DNA of 32,405 nt, taken from the NCBI GenBank assembly GCA_021781425.1, contig JAJXWU010000123.1, forward strand, positions 1 to 32,405. Direction: 5' to 3'. Position 1 is the first letter of the stretch. Every line of letters starts with the position of its first letter. Below are positions 9,609 to 17,659 of this stretch, one piece after another. The notes under the pieces were generated by a model. That model was not told the DNA's origin and ran no database searches. It was given only the letters and a program-made list of their open reading frames with translations. The stretch comes from Pseudomonadota bacterium (GTDB lineage Bacteria > Pseudomonadota > Gammaproteobacteria > Xanthomonadales > Rhodanobacteraceae). Both the position numbers and the translations under genes were made by a program.

Positions 9609-9619
9609 GGAGAATCACG

Positions 9620-10261
9620 ATGGCACGTTATATCGGTCCCAAACTCAAGCTGTCCTGCCGCGAAGGCGCCGACCTGAATCTCAAGAGTCCGGCGCGCGCG
9701 ATCGAATCCAAGTGCAAGAAGTTCGAAAAGCTGCAGAAGCCTGGCCAGCATGGCGCTGCCGCCGGCAAGAAAGGCCGGCTTTCGGATTATGCCGTGCAGT
9801 TGCGCGAGAAGCAGAAGGTCAAGCGTATCTATGGTCTGCTCGAGCGCCAGTTCGGCAACTACTACGTCAAGGCCTCGCGCCTGAAGGGCAACACCGGCGA
9901 GAATCTGTTGCGCATGCTCGAAGCGCGACTGGACAACATCGTCTATCGCATGGGCTTTGCGGTCACGCGCTCGCAGGCGCGCCAGCTGGTATCGCACAAG
10001 GCGATCGAGGTCAACGGCAAGAAGGTCAATCTGCCATCGTTCCAGGTCAAGGCCGGCGATCAGATCGCTGTCGTTGAAAAGTCGCGCAGCCAGTTGCGCA
10101 TCACTGAAGCGTTGAACCTGTCGCAGGAGATGGATCTGGCGCCGGTCTGGATCGAAGTCGATGCGAAGAAATTCGCCGGCAACGTTAAGGCGCTGCCGGA
10201 ACGCTCGGATCTGCCCAGCGACATCAACGAAAGCCTGATTGTCGAGCTCTATTCGAAGTAA
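9620..10261 (+). CDS. rpsD: 30S ribosomal protein S4
   Basis: Small-subunit primary assembly protein S4; in E. coli it is also the translational repressor of its own operon. The 213-residue product begins [16 protein letters not shown] and has [33 protein letters not shown]-like core sequence, the S4 RNA-binding fold [11 protein letters not shown] with [18 protein letters not shown], and the end [11 protein letters not shown]. It is slightly longer than the E. coli protein because of extra residues around position 35-50. It lacks the four-cysteine zinc site. GAGGAG precedes the ATG. Confidence 0.97.
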   Translation: MARYIGPKLKLSCREGADLNLKSPARAIESKCKKFEKLQKPGQHGAAAGKKGRLSDYAVQLREKQKVKRIYGLLERQFGNYYVKASRLKGNTGENLLRMLEARLDNIVYRMGFAVTRSQARQLVSHKAIEVNGKKVNLPSFQVKAGDQIAVVEKSRSQLRITEALNLSQEMDLAPVWIEVDAKKFAGNVKALPERSDLPSDINESLIVELYSK

Positions 10262-10313
10262 GCGTTTCATCGCCCGGCACAGGAAGTGCTGGTGCGGCAA
10301 ATGCGGCGCGGTA

Positions 10314-10344
10314 TGCCGCGACCGTTTGCGAACCGATCGCGGCA
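10314..10344 (+). other. Inverted repeat in the rpsD-rpoA spacer
   Basis: TGCCGCGA at 10314-10321 and TCGCGGCA at 10337-10344 form a perfect 8-bp stem with a 15-nt loop that can pair further (GTT/AAC). It sits in the 128-nt gap between rpsD and rpoA, about 45 nt before the rpoA start. There is no T run after it, so it is not a standard terminator; mRNA stabilisation, processing or control of rpoA translation are possible. Confidence 0.4.
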
Positions 10345-10389
10345 GGATGCCCGTATCGCCCTATTCCTATCATTTGGAGAGCGTAGTTC

Positions 10390-11388
10390 ATGGCACAATC
10401 GCCTACTACCATCCTGCGCCCGCGCGGCCTGCATGTCGAACGTACCGGCGCCAACCGCGCCCGCGTCGTCGTCGAGCCGCTGGAACGTGGTTTCGGTCAT
10501 ACCCTGGGCAACGCGCTGCGGCGCGTGCTGCTGTCCTCGATTCCCGGCGCAGCGGTGATCGAAGTCGAGATCGACGGCGTGCTGCACGAGTACACGACCC
10601 TCGAAGGCCTGCAGGAGGACGTGATCGAAGTCCTGCTCAACTTCAAGGACATTGCGATCCGTCTGCACAATCTCGACGAAACCACCGTCACCTTGTCGAA
10701 AAAGGGCAGGGGCGTGGTCACGGCCGGCGACATCAAGACCGACCACAACGTCGAGATCCTCAATCCCGAGCACGTGCTCTGCCACCTGACCAAGGAAATC
10801 GCGCTGAACATGCGCATCAAGATTGCGCGTGGCGTCGGCTACGTGCCGGCCACGGCGCGCCGCCGTCCGGACGAGGAATCGCGTCCGATCGGCCGCCTGC
10901 AGCTGGATGCCTCGTTCTGCCCGGTGCGCCGCGTCGCTTACGAAGTCGACAGCGCCCGCGTCGAACAGCGTACCGACCTGGACAAACTGGTGCTGGACAT
11001 CGAGACCAACGGCACGATCGACGCCGAGGAAGCGGTGCGCAAGTCGGCCGAGACCCTGATGGATCAGCTGACCGTGTTCGGCGATTTCAGTCGTCGTGAG
11101 AGCACCGACGCCAAGGCCGAGAAATCCGGCGTGGATCCGGTGCTGCTGCGCCCGATCGACGATCTGGAACTGACCGTGCGTTCGGCCAACTGCCTGAAGG
11201 CCGAGAGCATCTATTACATCGGCGATCTGGTACAGCGTACCGAAGTCGAATTGCTGAAGACGCCGAACCTCGGCAAGAAGTCGCTCACCGAAATCAAGGA
11301 CGTGCTCGGTGCCCGCGGCCTGTCGCTCGGCACCAAGCTGGAAAACTGGCCGCCGGCGGGTCTGTCTTCCGGCATGCAGATGAACTGA
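10390..11388 (+). CDS. rpoA: RNA polymerase alpha subunit
   Basis: Alpha subunit of DNA-dependent RNA polymerase, which dimerises to start core assembly and contacts UP elements and activators. The 332-residue product has the N-terminal assembly domain with [30 protein letters not shown]-type core, and the C-terminal helix-hairpin-helix domain around [21 protein letters not shown] and [16 protein letters not shown]. The ATG is preceded by TTGGAG. Length is normal (E. coli 329). It is separated from rplQ by an unusually long spacer. Confidence 0.98.
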   Translation: MAQSPTTILRPRGLHVERTGANRARVVVEPLERGFGHTLGNALRRVLLSSIPGAAVIEVEIDGVLHEYTTLEGLQEDVIEVLLNFKDIAIRLHNLDETTVTLSKKGRGVVTAGDIKTDHNVEILNPEHVLCHLTKEIALNMRIKIARGVGYVPATARRRPDEESRPIGRLQLDASFCPVRRVAYEVDSARVEQRTDLDKLVLDIETNGTIDAEEAVRKSAETLMDQLTVFGDFSRRESTDAKAEKSGVDPVLLRPIDDLELTVRSANCLKAESIYYIGDLVQRTEVELLKTPNLGKKSLTEIKDVLGARGLSLGTKLENWPPAGLSSGMQMN

Positions 11389-11582
11389 ACCTCTGAATAG
11401 GCTGCTGCGCTCGGCGACTCGTGTGCCGGCGCTGCTCGGAATCCTCATGTACCAGCGTGTACACTCCGGTTCCTGCGCTGCGGCGGCGCGCCATTTTGCC
11501 TTCGCTCGCGACGCTTCTTCAGGAGTTCAAAACGTACTACCGAACTAAGAGTTCACGTTTTCCGGAATCGTCCGTAAAACGA
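11389..11582. other. Non-coding spacer between rpoA and rplQ with a possible dispersed repeat
   Basis: In most bacteria rplQ follows rpoA within a few dozen bases; here 226 nt intervene. No protein of any known family is encoded. The part around 11430-11525 contains the inverted repeat TGTAC (11448-11452) and GTACA (11459-11463), flanked by the complementary ends GGAA and TTCC. It has the look of the short intergenic elements scattered through high-GC proteobacterial genomes, but that is from memory and not verified here. The 3' part (11525-11614) turns AT-rich. Confidence 0.4.
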
Positions 11583-11588
11583 TATAAT
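11583..11588 (+). promoter_or_regulatory. Possible -10 element for rplQ
   Basis: A perfect TATAAT lies 26 nt before the rplQ ATG in an AT-rich island. No good -35 is visible at 16-18 nt (TTCCGG or TTTCCG at best), so this could be a promoter using other contacts or chance. The distance would give a leader of roughly 20 nt carrying the GAAGGA ribosome-binding site at 11602-11607. Confidence 0.4.
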
Positions 11589-11614
11589 TATAAAGTTATA
11601 CGAAGGAATTACTT

Positions 11615-11998
11615 ATGCGTCACATGAAATCCGGCCGCAAGTTCAGCCGCACGTCGAGTCATCGTCAAGCGATGTTCAAGAACATGGCGGCTTCGCTGAT
11701 CAAGCATGAGCTGATCCGCACCACCCTGCCCAAGGCCAAGGAACTGCGCCGCGTTGCCGAGCCGCTGATCACGCTGGCCAAGGCCGACAGCGTCGCCAAC
11801 CGTCGCCTCGCCTTCGCGCGCCTGCGCGACAAAGTCGCGGTCGGCAAACTGTTCGTCGAACTCGGACCCCGCTATCGAGAGCGCAAGGGTGGTTATCTGC
11901 GCATCCTCAAATGCGGCATGCGCAACGGCGACGCCGCGCCGATGGCCTATGTCGAGCTGGTCGACCGGCCGCGCGCCGAAACCGAAGCGGCGGAGTAA
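11615..11998 (+). CDS. rplQ: 50S ribosomal protein L17
   Basis: Large-subunit protein L17, near the exit tunnel. The 127-residue product begins [29 protein letters not shown] and contains [21 protein letters not shown], the family signature, and [27 protein letters not shown] at 11602-11607 precedes the ATG. It is the last ribosomal gene of the cluster, followed by a hairpin plus T run. Because of the long spacer it may be expressed partly from its own promoter. Confidence 0.98.
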   Translation: MRHMKSGRKFSRTSSHRQAMFKNMAASLIKHELIRTTLPKAKELRRVAEPLITLAKADSVANRRLAFARLRDKVAVGKLFVELGPRYRERKGGYLRILKCGMRNGDAAPMAYVELVDRPRAETEAAE

Positions 11999-12021
11999 GC
12001 CGTTTCATCCGATTCCGCGAT

Positions 12022-12050
12022 GGCCTCGGTGGGCAACTGCCGGGGCTTTT
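12022..12050 (+). terminator. Probable intrinsic terminator of the alpha operon
   Basis: GCCTCGG at 12023-12029 pairs with CCGGGGC at 12040-12046 (seven pairs, one G-T), with a 10-nt loop, and is followed by TTTT. It lies 25 nt after the rplQ stop, where the ribosomal operon should end. The T run is short, so termination may be partial. Confidence 0.6.
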
Positions 12051-12120
12051 GCGTTTCTGGCGCCGGAACATCGGCGCGTGCGTAGTGTCTGATTCGCATC
12101 GTCGCAGCCAGGATACCCGC

Positions 12121-12651
12121 ATGTTCAATCCTTTCCGCTGGCCGTTCCGCGCGCAGTGCTTCGCCGGGTTTGGCGCTTGTATCGCGTTGCTCGCCTACGC
12201 CTATTTCGTGCAGTTCCAGCTCGGCATCGAACCGTGTCCGCTGTGCATTTTCCAACGCCTGGCATTCATTGCGATCGGGCTGGTCTTCCTCGCCGGCGCC
12301 ATTCAGGCGCCGCGCGCGTTCGGTCGGCGCGTCTATGCCTTGCTCGTGCTGCTCGGCGCGGCGGTTGGCGTCGGCATCGCTGCCTATCACATGTGGGTAC
12401 AGCATCAAGGCCCCGATCCCATGGCCGGCTGTACGCCGGGCTGGAACTACATGGTCGAGAATTACTCGTTGCGTTACGCCTGGTCCAAAACCCTGGAACA
12501 CGCCTTCACCGGCCACGCCGATTGCGCCGAGATAAACTGGACGTTTCTCGGCTTGGCCATGCCGTTCTGGACGCTCGTTAGCTACGTGCTGATCGGCGCG
12601 GGCGCGGCGTGGGCGGGGTTTCGCCGCCGCGATCAGGACGCTTCGCGATAA
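12121..12651 (+). CDS. dsbB: Disulfide bond formation protein B
   Basis: Inner-membrane quinone reductase that reoxidises periplasmic DsbA and passes electrons to ubiquinone or menaquinone. The 176-residue product has four membrane segments (about 13-33, 44-62, 70-90, 142-166). The first periplasmic loop holds the redox pair C39-P-L-C42, and the second holds C104 and C135, so all four essential cysteines are present. The length equals E. coli DsbB. A longer frame opens at 11911 inside rplQ, but family homology begins at this ATG. The gene stands alone; the 122-nt upstream gap includes the ribosomal terminator. Confidence 0.95.
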   Translation: MFNPFRWPFRAQCFAGFGACIALLAYAYFVQFQLGIEPCPLCIFQRLAFIAIGLVFLAGAIQAPRAFGRRVYALLVLLGAAVGVGIAAYHMWVQHQGPDPMAGCTPGWNYMVENYSLRYAWSKTLEHAFTGHADCAEINWTFLGLAMPFWTLVSYVLIGAGAAWAGFRRRDQDASR

Positions 12652-12721
12652 CCGGCCGCGTTTGCATGCGGGTGGGACTGTGGCATGATGGAATGCCGCA
12701 GCGCAGCATGAGAGCATGCCG

Positions 12722-14116
12722 ATGCAAGCCGACTCGCGCAATCTGACTGCCGTCCGCGAACCGCACGACTGGACGCCGGATTCGTGGCAGCGCAAATCGG
12801 CCGTGCAGCAACCGTCGTATCCGGATGCGGGAGCTCTGGCCGCGGCGCTGGCAGACCTGCGCGCCTTGCCGCCACTGGTCACCTCATGGGAGGTCCTGGC
12901 GCTGCAGCGCAAGCTGGCCGATGCCGCCGAAGGCCGCTGCTTCCTGCTGCAGGGCGGCGATTGCGCCGAGAGTTTCGCCGATTGCACGTCGCCGCTGATT
13001 TCCAACCGGCTCAAGGTGCTTTTGCAGATGAGCCTGGTGCTGGTGCACGGACTCAAGCTTCCGGTGGTGCGCGTAGGCCGTTTCGCCGGACAGTACGCCA
13101 AGCCGCGCTCAACCGACACCGAAACCCGCGGCGCCGAAACCCTGCCCAGCTATCGCGGCGACATCGTCAACGCACCGGAATTCACCGCGGCGGCGCGGCA
13201 GCCGGACCCGCGGCGCCTGATCGAGGCGCATTCGAAGTCGGCGTTGACGATGAACTTCACTCGCGCCCTGATCGATGGCGGCTTCGCCGACTTGCACCAT
13301 CCCGAATATTGGGATCTGGCCTGGGTCGAGCATTCGCCGCTGCAGGACGAGTACCGGCGCATGGTCGATTCCATCGGCGATTCGGTGCGTTTCATGGAAA
13401 CCCTGGCCGGACCTATCGGCAGTTTCGGCAAAGTGGATTTCTATACTTCGCACGAGGCGCTGCTGCTGCACTACGAGCAGGCGGCCACGCGCCAGGTGCC
13501 GCGCCAATGGGGCTGGTTCAATCTGGCCACGCATTTTCCATGGATCGGCATGCGCACGGCACAGCTAGACGGCGCGCATGTCGAGTATTGTCGCGGGATT
13601 CGCAATCCCGTCGGGCTCAAGGTCGGCCCGGGCGTCAAACCCGACACGCTGCTGCGCACGATCGACGTGCTCGATCCGGACAACGAGCCGGGCCGCATGA
13701 CCCTGATCCACCGCATGGGTGCCGTGAAGATAGCCGCCGAGCTGCCGCCATTGCTGCAGGCGGTCAAGGCGCATGGTCGCAGCGTGTTGTGGTGCTGCGA
13801 TCCCATGCACGGCAACACCGAAGCGCTGGCGAATGGCGTCAAGACGCGACGTTTCGCGAACATCCGCGCCGAACTCGACGCGGCCTTCGACATCCATGCC
13901 GCGCACGGCACGCGTCTGGGCGGCGTACACCTGGAACTGACCGGTGAAAACGTAACCGAGTGTCTCGGCGGCGCGCGCGATCTTGCCGAAGGCGACCTTA
14001 CGCGCGCGTACAAATCCACGGTCGACCCGCGCCTGAACTACGAGCAGTCGCTGGAACTGGCGATGCTGATCGTGCGCAAGCGCGGCAATGTCCTGGCAAC
14101 ACGCGCCACCGACTAG
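12722..14116 (+). CDS. 3-deoxy-7-phosphoheptulonate synthase, class II
   Basis: First enzyme of the shikimate pathway: it joins phosphoenolpyruvate and erythrose 4-phosphate to give DAHP. The 464-residue product is of the plant-like class II (AroA-II), seen from FLLQGGDCAESFADC near residue 75, VRVGRFAGQYAKPRS, TLPSYRGDIVN, YTSHEALLLHYEQA, GLKVGPGVKPD, LWCCDPMHGNTE and GGVHLELTGENVTECLGG. These include the metal-binding cysteine, histidine and glutamate positions known for the class. In-frame ATGs lie at 12716 and 12722; GAGAG at 12710-12714 favours the second. It is unrelated to the E. coli class I enzymes. No leader peptide rich in aromatic codons was found. Confidence 0.95.
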   Translation: MQADSRNLTAVREPHDWTPDSWQRKSAVQQPSYPDAGALAAALADLRALPPLVTSWEVLALQRKLADAAEGRCFLLQGGDCAESFADCTSPLISNRLKVLLQMSLVLVHGLKLPVVRVGRFAGQYAKPRSTDTETRGAETLPSYRGDIVNAPEFTAAARQPDPRRLIEAHSKSALTMNFTRALIDGGFADLHHPEYWDLAWVEHSPLQDEYRRMVDSIGDSVRFMETLAGPIGSFGKVDFYTSHEALLLHYEQAATRQVPRQWGWFNLATHFPWIGMRTAQLDGAHVEYCRGIRNPVGLKVGPGVKPDTLLRTIDVLDPDNEPGRMTLIHRMGAVKIAAELPPLLQAVKAHGRSVLWCCDPMHGNTEALANGVKTRRFANIRAELDAAFDIHAAHGTRLGGVHLELTGENVTECLGGARDLAEGDLTRAYKSTVDPRLNYEQSLELAMLIVRKRGNVLATRATD

Positions 14117-14138
14117 GCGGTAGCGCGCAGGTTCGCTT

Positions 14139-14699
14139 TCAATGCGGCCAGAAGCAACCGAACGTGCCGGCCGTGAGCAGGGCGTAGATCAGGCCGTCGA
14201 TCATGTCCTTGGCCACTGCGCGCCACGGCTGCCCCCACCAGATGCCCATCGGCAGGGCGCCGAACGCGAAGCCCATGAACGCGGCGGTGCCGACGATGCG
14301 GAAAACGTGCGGATACGGCGCGCCGATCAGCAGCGCATGCTGGGCGATGTAGCCGGCGAACAGCGCGACGATCAGGCAGAACACGAACCACGACCCCAGC
14401 GACTTGCCCATGTTCGGCATGCCGCTGGCGCGCAGGATCAGGAATCCGACCGGCCCTTCCGTGAACTTCCCTTGCGCCGCCGGCTGCTTCATATCCTCCA
14501 TCTTGCACCAGGGAATCAGGTACATCCCCGGCGCAGGGTTGCCCTTGCGGATCGCTGCGCGTACCTCGTCCTCGTTGGCAAGGCCGTGATAATCCGGCGT
14601 GTGCCAGAACTTGAAGACCATGTGCAGGATGCTGCTGGCGATGAATACGAATACGCCGGACAGCAAAATCGGCAACCACAGTTGTGCGAGCGTTACCAT
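14139..14699 (-). CDS. Unrecognised four-span membrane protein
   Basis: I do not recognise a characterised family. The 186-residue product has a membrane segment at about 7-28, a soluble region at 30-100 with HTPDYHGLANEDEVRAAIRKG and GMYLIPWCKMEDM, and three more segments at about 103-122, 132-151 and 166-184. A strong GGGAGGAA ribosome-binding site lies upstream of the ATG. It is transcribed in the same direction as fusA2, 52 nt downstream of it, so they could share a transcript. It converges with the DAHP synthase gene 22 nt away; I see no terminator between them. The frame is reliably coding, judging by the codon-position pattern and hydrophobic layout. Confidence 0.8.
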   Translation of the reverse strand: MVTLAQLWLPILLSGVFVFIASSILHMVFKFWHTPDYHGLANEDEVRAAIRKGNPAPGMYLIPWCKMEDMKQPAAQGKFTEGPVGFLILRASGMPNMGKSLGSWFVFCLIVALFAGYIAQHALLIGAPYPHVFRIVGTAAFMGFAFGALPMGIWWGQPWRAVAKDMIDGLIYALLTAGTFGCFWPH

Positions 14700-14751
14700 G
14701 ATATTCCTCCCATTCGATTGGATAGCATTGCGTTGCTGAGGATCTTCGACA

Positions 14752-16809
14752 TCAATCCTCGTCCACCTTGGGTTTGTACCCTTCCGTCAATTGCTTTTGC
14801 ACCTGCGGCGGCACCGGATCGTAGTGGCTGAACTCGATCGCGTAGCGGCCCTGGCCGCCGGTCATGGCCTTCAGTTCGGTCTGGTAATCGGTCACTTCCG
14901 CGAGCGGCACCTGCGCTTTGATGACGATTTCGCCGCCGCGCAGCGAATCGGTGCCGCTGATGCGCGCGCGCTTGCCGGCGAGGCCTCCGGTGACATCGCC
15001 CATGTGCGCGTCGGGGACGAACACTTCCAGGTTCACGATCGGCTCGAGCACCTGTGGCCTGGCCTTGGCGATGGCCTCCAGGAACGCCTTCTTGCCGGCG
15101 CTGACGAAGGCGACCTCCTTGGAATCGACCGGATGGTACTTGCCGTCGTAGACGATCACGCGCACGTCCTGCATTTGGTAGCCGGCGACGGCGCCGTGTT
15201 CGAGTACCTGGCGCACGCCTTTTTCCACCGCCGGGATGAACTGGTTCGGGATCGTGCCGCCCTTGACCTCGTCGGCGAATTCGAAGCCCGCGCCGCGCGG
15301 CAGCGGCTCGATGCGCAGGTACACCTCGCCGAACTGACCGGCGCCGCCGGTCTGCTTCTTGTGGCGGTGATGGCCCTCGGCTTTCGTCGCCACGGTCTCG
15401 CGGTAGGCGATGCGTGGCGGGCGCGTCTTCACTTCCACGTCGTAGCGCTGCTTCATGCGTTCGAGCATCAGCTTCAAATGCAGATCCGACAGTCCGCGTA
15501 CCACCGACTCGTTCAGTTCCTTGTTGTGCTCGAAGCGGAAGCACGGGTCTTCCTCGCTGAGCTTGTGCAGCGAAGTGGCGAGCTTCTGTTCCTGGCCCTT
15601 GTGTGCGGGTTCGACCGCGAGGCCGAACATGGGATGCGGAAAATCCAGCGGCTTGAGGTGGATATGGTCCTCGTCGTGCGAATCATGCAGCACCGCGTCG
15701 AAATGGATTTCCTCGACCTTGGCCACGGCGGCGATGTCGCCGGGAATGGCGCTGTCGATCTCGATGTGCTCCTTGCCGCGCAGCTTGAACAGATGCCCGA
15801 CCTTGAAGGGTTTCTTGCCGTCGTCGACGAACAGTTGTGTATCCTTCTTCAGCGTGCCTTGATAGACGCGGAACACCGACAGCTTGCCGACGAAGGGGTC
15901 GTTGACGATCTTGAACACGTCGGCGATGACGTGCCGTTTCGGATCGGGCACCGCTTCGATCGGCGCCGCATTCGCGCCGGTGCCTTTGACGAATGGCGGC
16001 GGGTTGCCTTCCGCCGGATTCGGCAGCAAACGTTCGATCAGGTTCAACAGCTCCTTCACGCCGGCTCCGGTGCGCGCGGACACGAAGCAGATCGGCACGA
16101 GATGGCCTTCGCGCAGGCATTGCTCGAACGCGTCGTGCAGTTCCTGGCCGGAAAGGCCGGCTTCGCCGACATCGAGGAAATGATTCATCACGGTCTCGTT
16201 GATTTCGACGACCTGGTCGATGATGCGCTGGTGCGCTTCGGCGACCGAAGAAAAATCCGCGACGCCCCGATTCTGATCAAGATTGGGTTTGAAGAAGCAG
16301 TCGACCACGCTCTTGCCGTCCTGCGCCGGCAGGTCGATCGGCAGGCATTCGGGACCGAAGGTCTCGCGCAACTGGTCGACCAGGGCGCGACAGTTCCCGC
16401 CGTCCATCTTGTTCACGATCAACACGCGCGCCAATCCGCGCGCCTTGGCATGGTGCATCATGCGCTGGGTGCCGTATTCGATGCCATTGTGCGCGTTGAC
16501 GACGATGGCGCAGGTTTCCACGGCGGCGAGCGCCGACAGCGTCGGTCCGCGAAAATCCGCCGCTCCCGGCGTATCGATCAGGTTGATATGGCATTCGCCG
16601 TGGTCGATCGAGGCGATGGCCGTGCTCAGCGATTGCTTGCGCTCCCTTTCCATCGGGTCGTAGTCGGAAACGCTGGTACCGCGCTCGACCGATCCGGGAG
16701 CGCCGATCACGCCGCCCGCGTGCAACAGGGCTTCGAACAGCGTGGTCTTGCCCGCGGCGGAATGTCCGGCGAGCGCGATGTTTCGGATGCCTTGCGTGGT
16801 GTAGGCCAT
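14752..16809 (-). CDS. fusA2: Elongation factor G-like GTPase
   Basis: A translational GTPase related to EF-G but of the divergent FusA2 type; its role in translation is not settled in most bacteria. The 685-residue product has GHSAAGKT (15-22) as G1, DTPGAADF (79-86) as G3 and NKMD (133-136) as G4, then domain 2, and domain 4 with KKQTGGAGQFGEV near residue 480 and the C-terminal EFSHYDPVPPQVQ. Canonical EF-G has DTPGHVDF at G3, with the histidine that positions the attacking water; here it is alanine. The start at 16809 is preferred to 16842 because GGGAGA lies just upstream and homology starts there. The main fusA, which normally lies with tuf and rpsL, would be outside the window. Confidence 0.9.
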   Translation of the reverse strand: MAYTTQGIRNIALAGHSAAGKTTLFEALLHAGGVIGAPGSVERGTSVSDYDPMERERKQSLSTAIASIDHGECHINLIDTPGAADFRGPTLSALAAVETCAIVVNAHNGIEYGTQRMMHHAKARGLARVLIVNKMDGGNCRALVDQLRETFGPECLPIDLPAQDGKSVVDCFFKPNLDQNRGVADFSSVAEAHQRIIDQVVEINETVMNHFLDVGEAGLSGQELHDAFEQCLREGHLVPICFVSARTGAGVKELLNLIERLLPNPAEGNPPPFVKGTGANAAPIEAVPDPKRHVIADVFKIVNDPFVGKLSVFRVYQGTLKKDTQLFVDDGKKPFKVGHLFKLRGKEHIEIDSAIPGDIAAVAKVEEIHFDAVLHDSHDEDHIHLKPLDFPHPMFGLAVEPAHKGQEQKLATSLHKLSEEDPCFRFEHNKELNESVVRGLSDLHLKLMLERMKQRYDVEVKTRPPRIAYRETVATKAEGHHRHKKQTGGAGQFGEVYLRIEPLPRGAGFEFADEVKGGTIPNQFIPAVEKGVRQVLEHGAVAGYQMQDVRVIVYDGKYHPVDSKEVAFVSAGKKAFLEAIAKARPQVLEPIVNLEVFVPDAHMGDVTGGLAGKRARISGTDSLRGGEIVIKAQVPLAEVTDYQTELKAMTGGQGRYAIEFSHYDPVPPQVQKQLTEGYKPKVDED

Positions 16810-16888
16810 GAGCGTCTCCCGTATGCGTGCGTGGGCTTGCAAGCGTTCTCCTTTCGGCGTCGCGCGTCAAGGCGCGATGCGTCAGCAA

Positions 16889-16900
16889 GCGGTTAACCGC
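16889..16900. promoter_or_regulatory. Palindrome in the divergent fusA2 upstream region
   Basis: GCGGTTAACCGC is a perfect 12-bp palindrome in the 163-nt gap between the divergent fusA2 and the + strand gene at 16973. Its position about 80 nt from each start would suit a regulator site, but no promoter could be placed with confidence, and a palindrome of this length can occur by chance. Confidence 0.25.
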
Positions 16901-16972
16901 GGATTTACACGGACGTTGCTAGGCTTGCTACGCGTTTTTCCCGGACAAGGATCGCGGTGGCGCAGGAAAACG

Positions 16973-17656
16973 ATGACGGCAACGGCATGGCCGCGGCCGG
17001 GCAGTCGGAATGGGATGCCGAAACTTCGCCTGCGCGCGATCGCGCGCTTGGCGCCGCCGTCGCGGCCGCGTTCGTTGGGGTTGGTGGCCCTGATCGCATT
17101 GGCCGGCCTGCATGCGCTGGTTTTCTGGCGCTGGTATGACAACCGCTATCCATTGCCTGCGGCGGATACAAGCGTTCTGGAAGTGCGTTTGATCGGCGAA
17201 TCCGCACCGCGGCCGCCGATGTTGCCGCAACCGGCGCCCCCGCACCGGACGCCAATGACTGCGACGGTACTGCCAGCCACGCCCACACCGATCCCAGTGC
17301 AAACCGGAGCGCCCGCAGTGACGATTTCATCGCCGCTGCATTTCGAACGCGATGGAACAATGCGCCTGCCAGCGGAGGCCCGATTCACCACGCCGCTCGA
17401 CACGGGCATCGCGCGCGGGCGCGAATTGCTCGCGCGCGGCCACAACCTCATCCATTGCCGGCGCAGCCGGTTCGACAACTCGCCGACGCCCGCAGAAACG
17501 GCTGCCGCTGCGGCGCGAGGCGCGCATATGGCGCATTTGGTAATGGGAAATCCGCTCGACCCGCTGAACGATGTCGGCCAGCAGCAAGCAGATGACGCTG
17601 CCGGCGAGCACGCTGTGGAAAAACGCAGGATCGAAGAGCAAGCGTGCGATTACTGA
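16973..17656 (+). CDS. Unrecognised single-span envelope protein, proline-rich
   Basis: The 227-residue product has a basic N-terminus, one membrane segment (about 35-53, SLGLVALIALAGLHALVFW), then a periplasmic part with a proline-rich stretch (79-120) and a C-terminal domain ending EEQACDY. The layout (N-in anchor, proline-rich linker, small C-terminal domain) recalls TonB-like or pilus/secretion anchor proteins, but no TonB C-terminal motif is present. Two cysteines, C162 and C225, could form a disulfide. AGGA at 16964-16967 supports this start; the frame is open further upstream from 16808. It converges with the molybdenum hydroxylase gene, with only three bases between stops. Function unknown. 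Confidence 0.65.
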   Translation: MTATAWPRPGSRNGMPKLRLRAIARLAPPSRPRSLGLVALIALAGLHALVFWRWYDNRYPLPAADTSVLEVRLIGESAPRPPMLPQPAPPHRTPMTATVLPATPTPIPVQTGAPAVTISSPLHFERDGTMRLPAEARFTTPLDTGIARGRELLARGHNLIHCRRSRFDNSPTPAETAAAAARGAHMAHLVMGNPLDPLNDVGQQQADDAAGEHAVEKRRIEEQACDY

Positions 17657-17659
17657 TCC

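Noticed and set aside
11421-11627. Small open frame in the rpoA-rplQ spacer
   Set aside because: It overlaps rplQ, has no ribosome-binding site, and its sequence is that of the probable intergenic repeat.
14791-16896. 701-codon open frame on the + strand opposite fusA2
   Set aside because: The minus-strand EF-G-like protein has all family motifs; the opposite frame is histidine/arginine-rich shadow sequence produced by high GC at third positions.
17327-17641. Minus-strand frame starting MLFDPAFFHSVLAG, with a signal-like N-terminus
   Set aside because: It is opposite the + strand envelope protein, its second half is arginine-rich shadow, and it has no clear ribosome-binding site. The + frame is better supported, though not beyond doubt.
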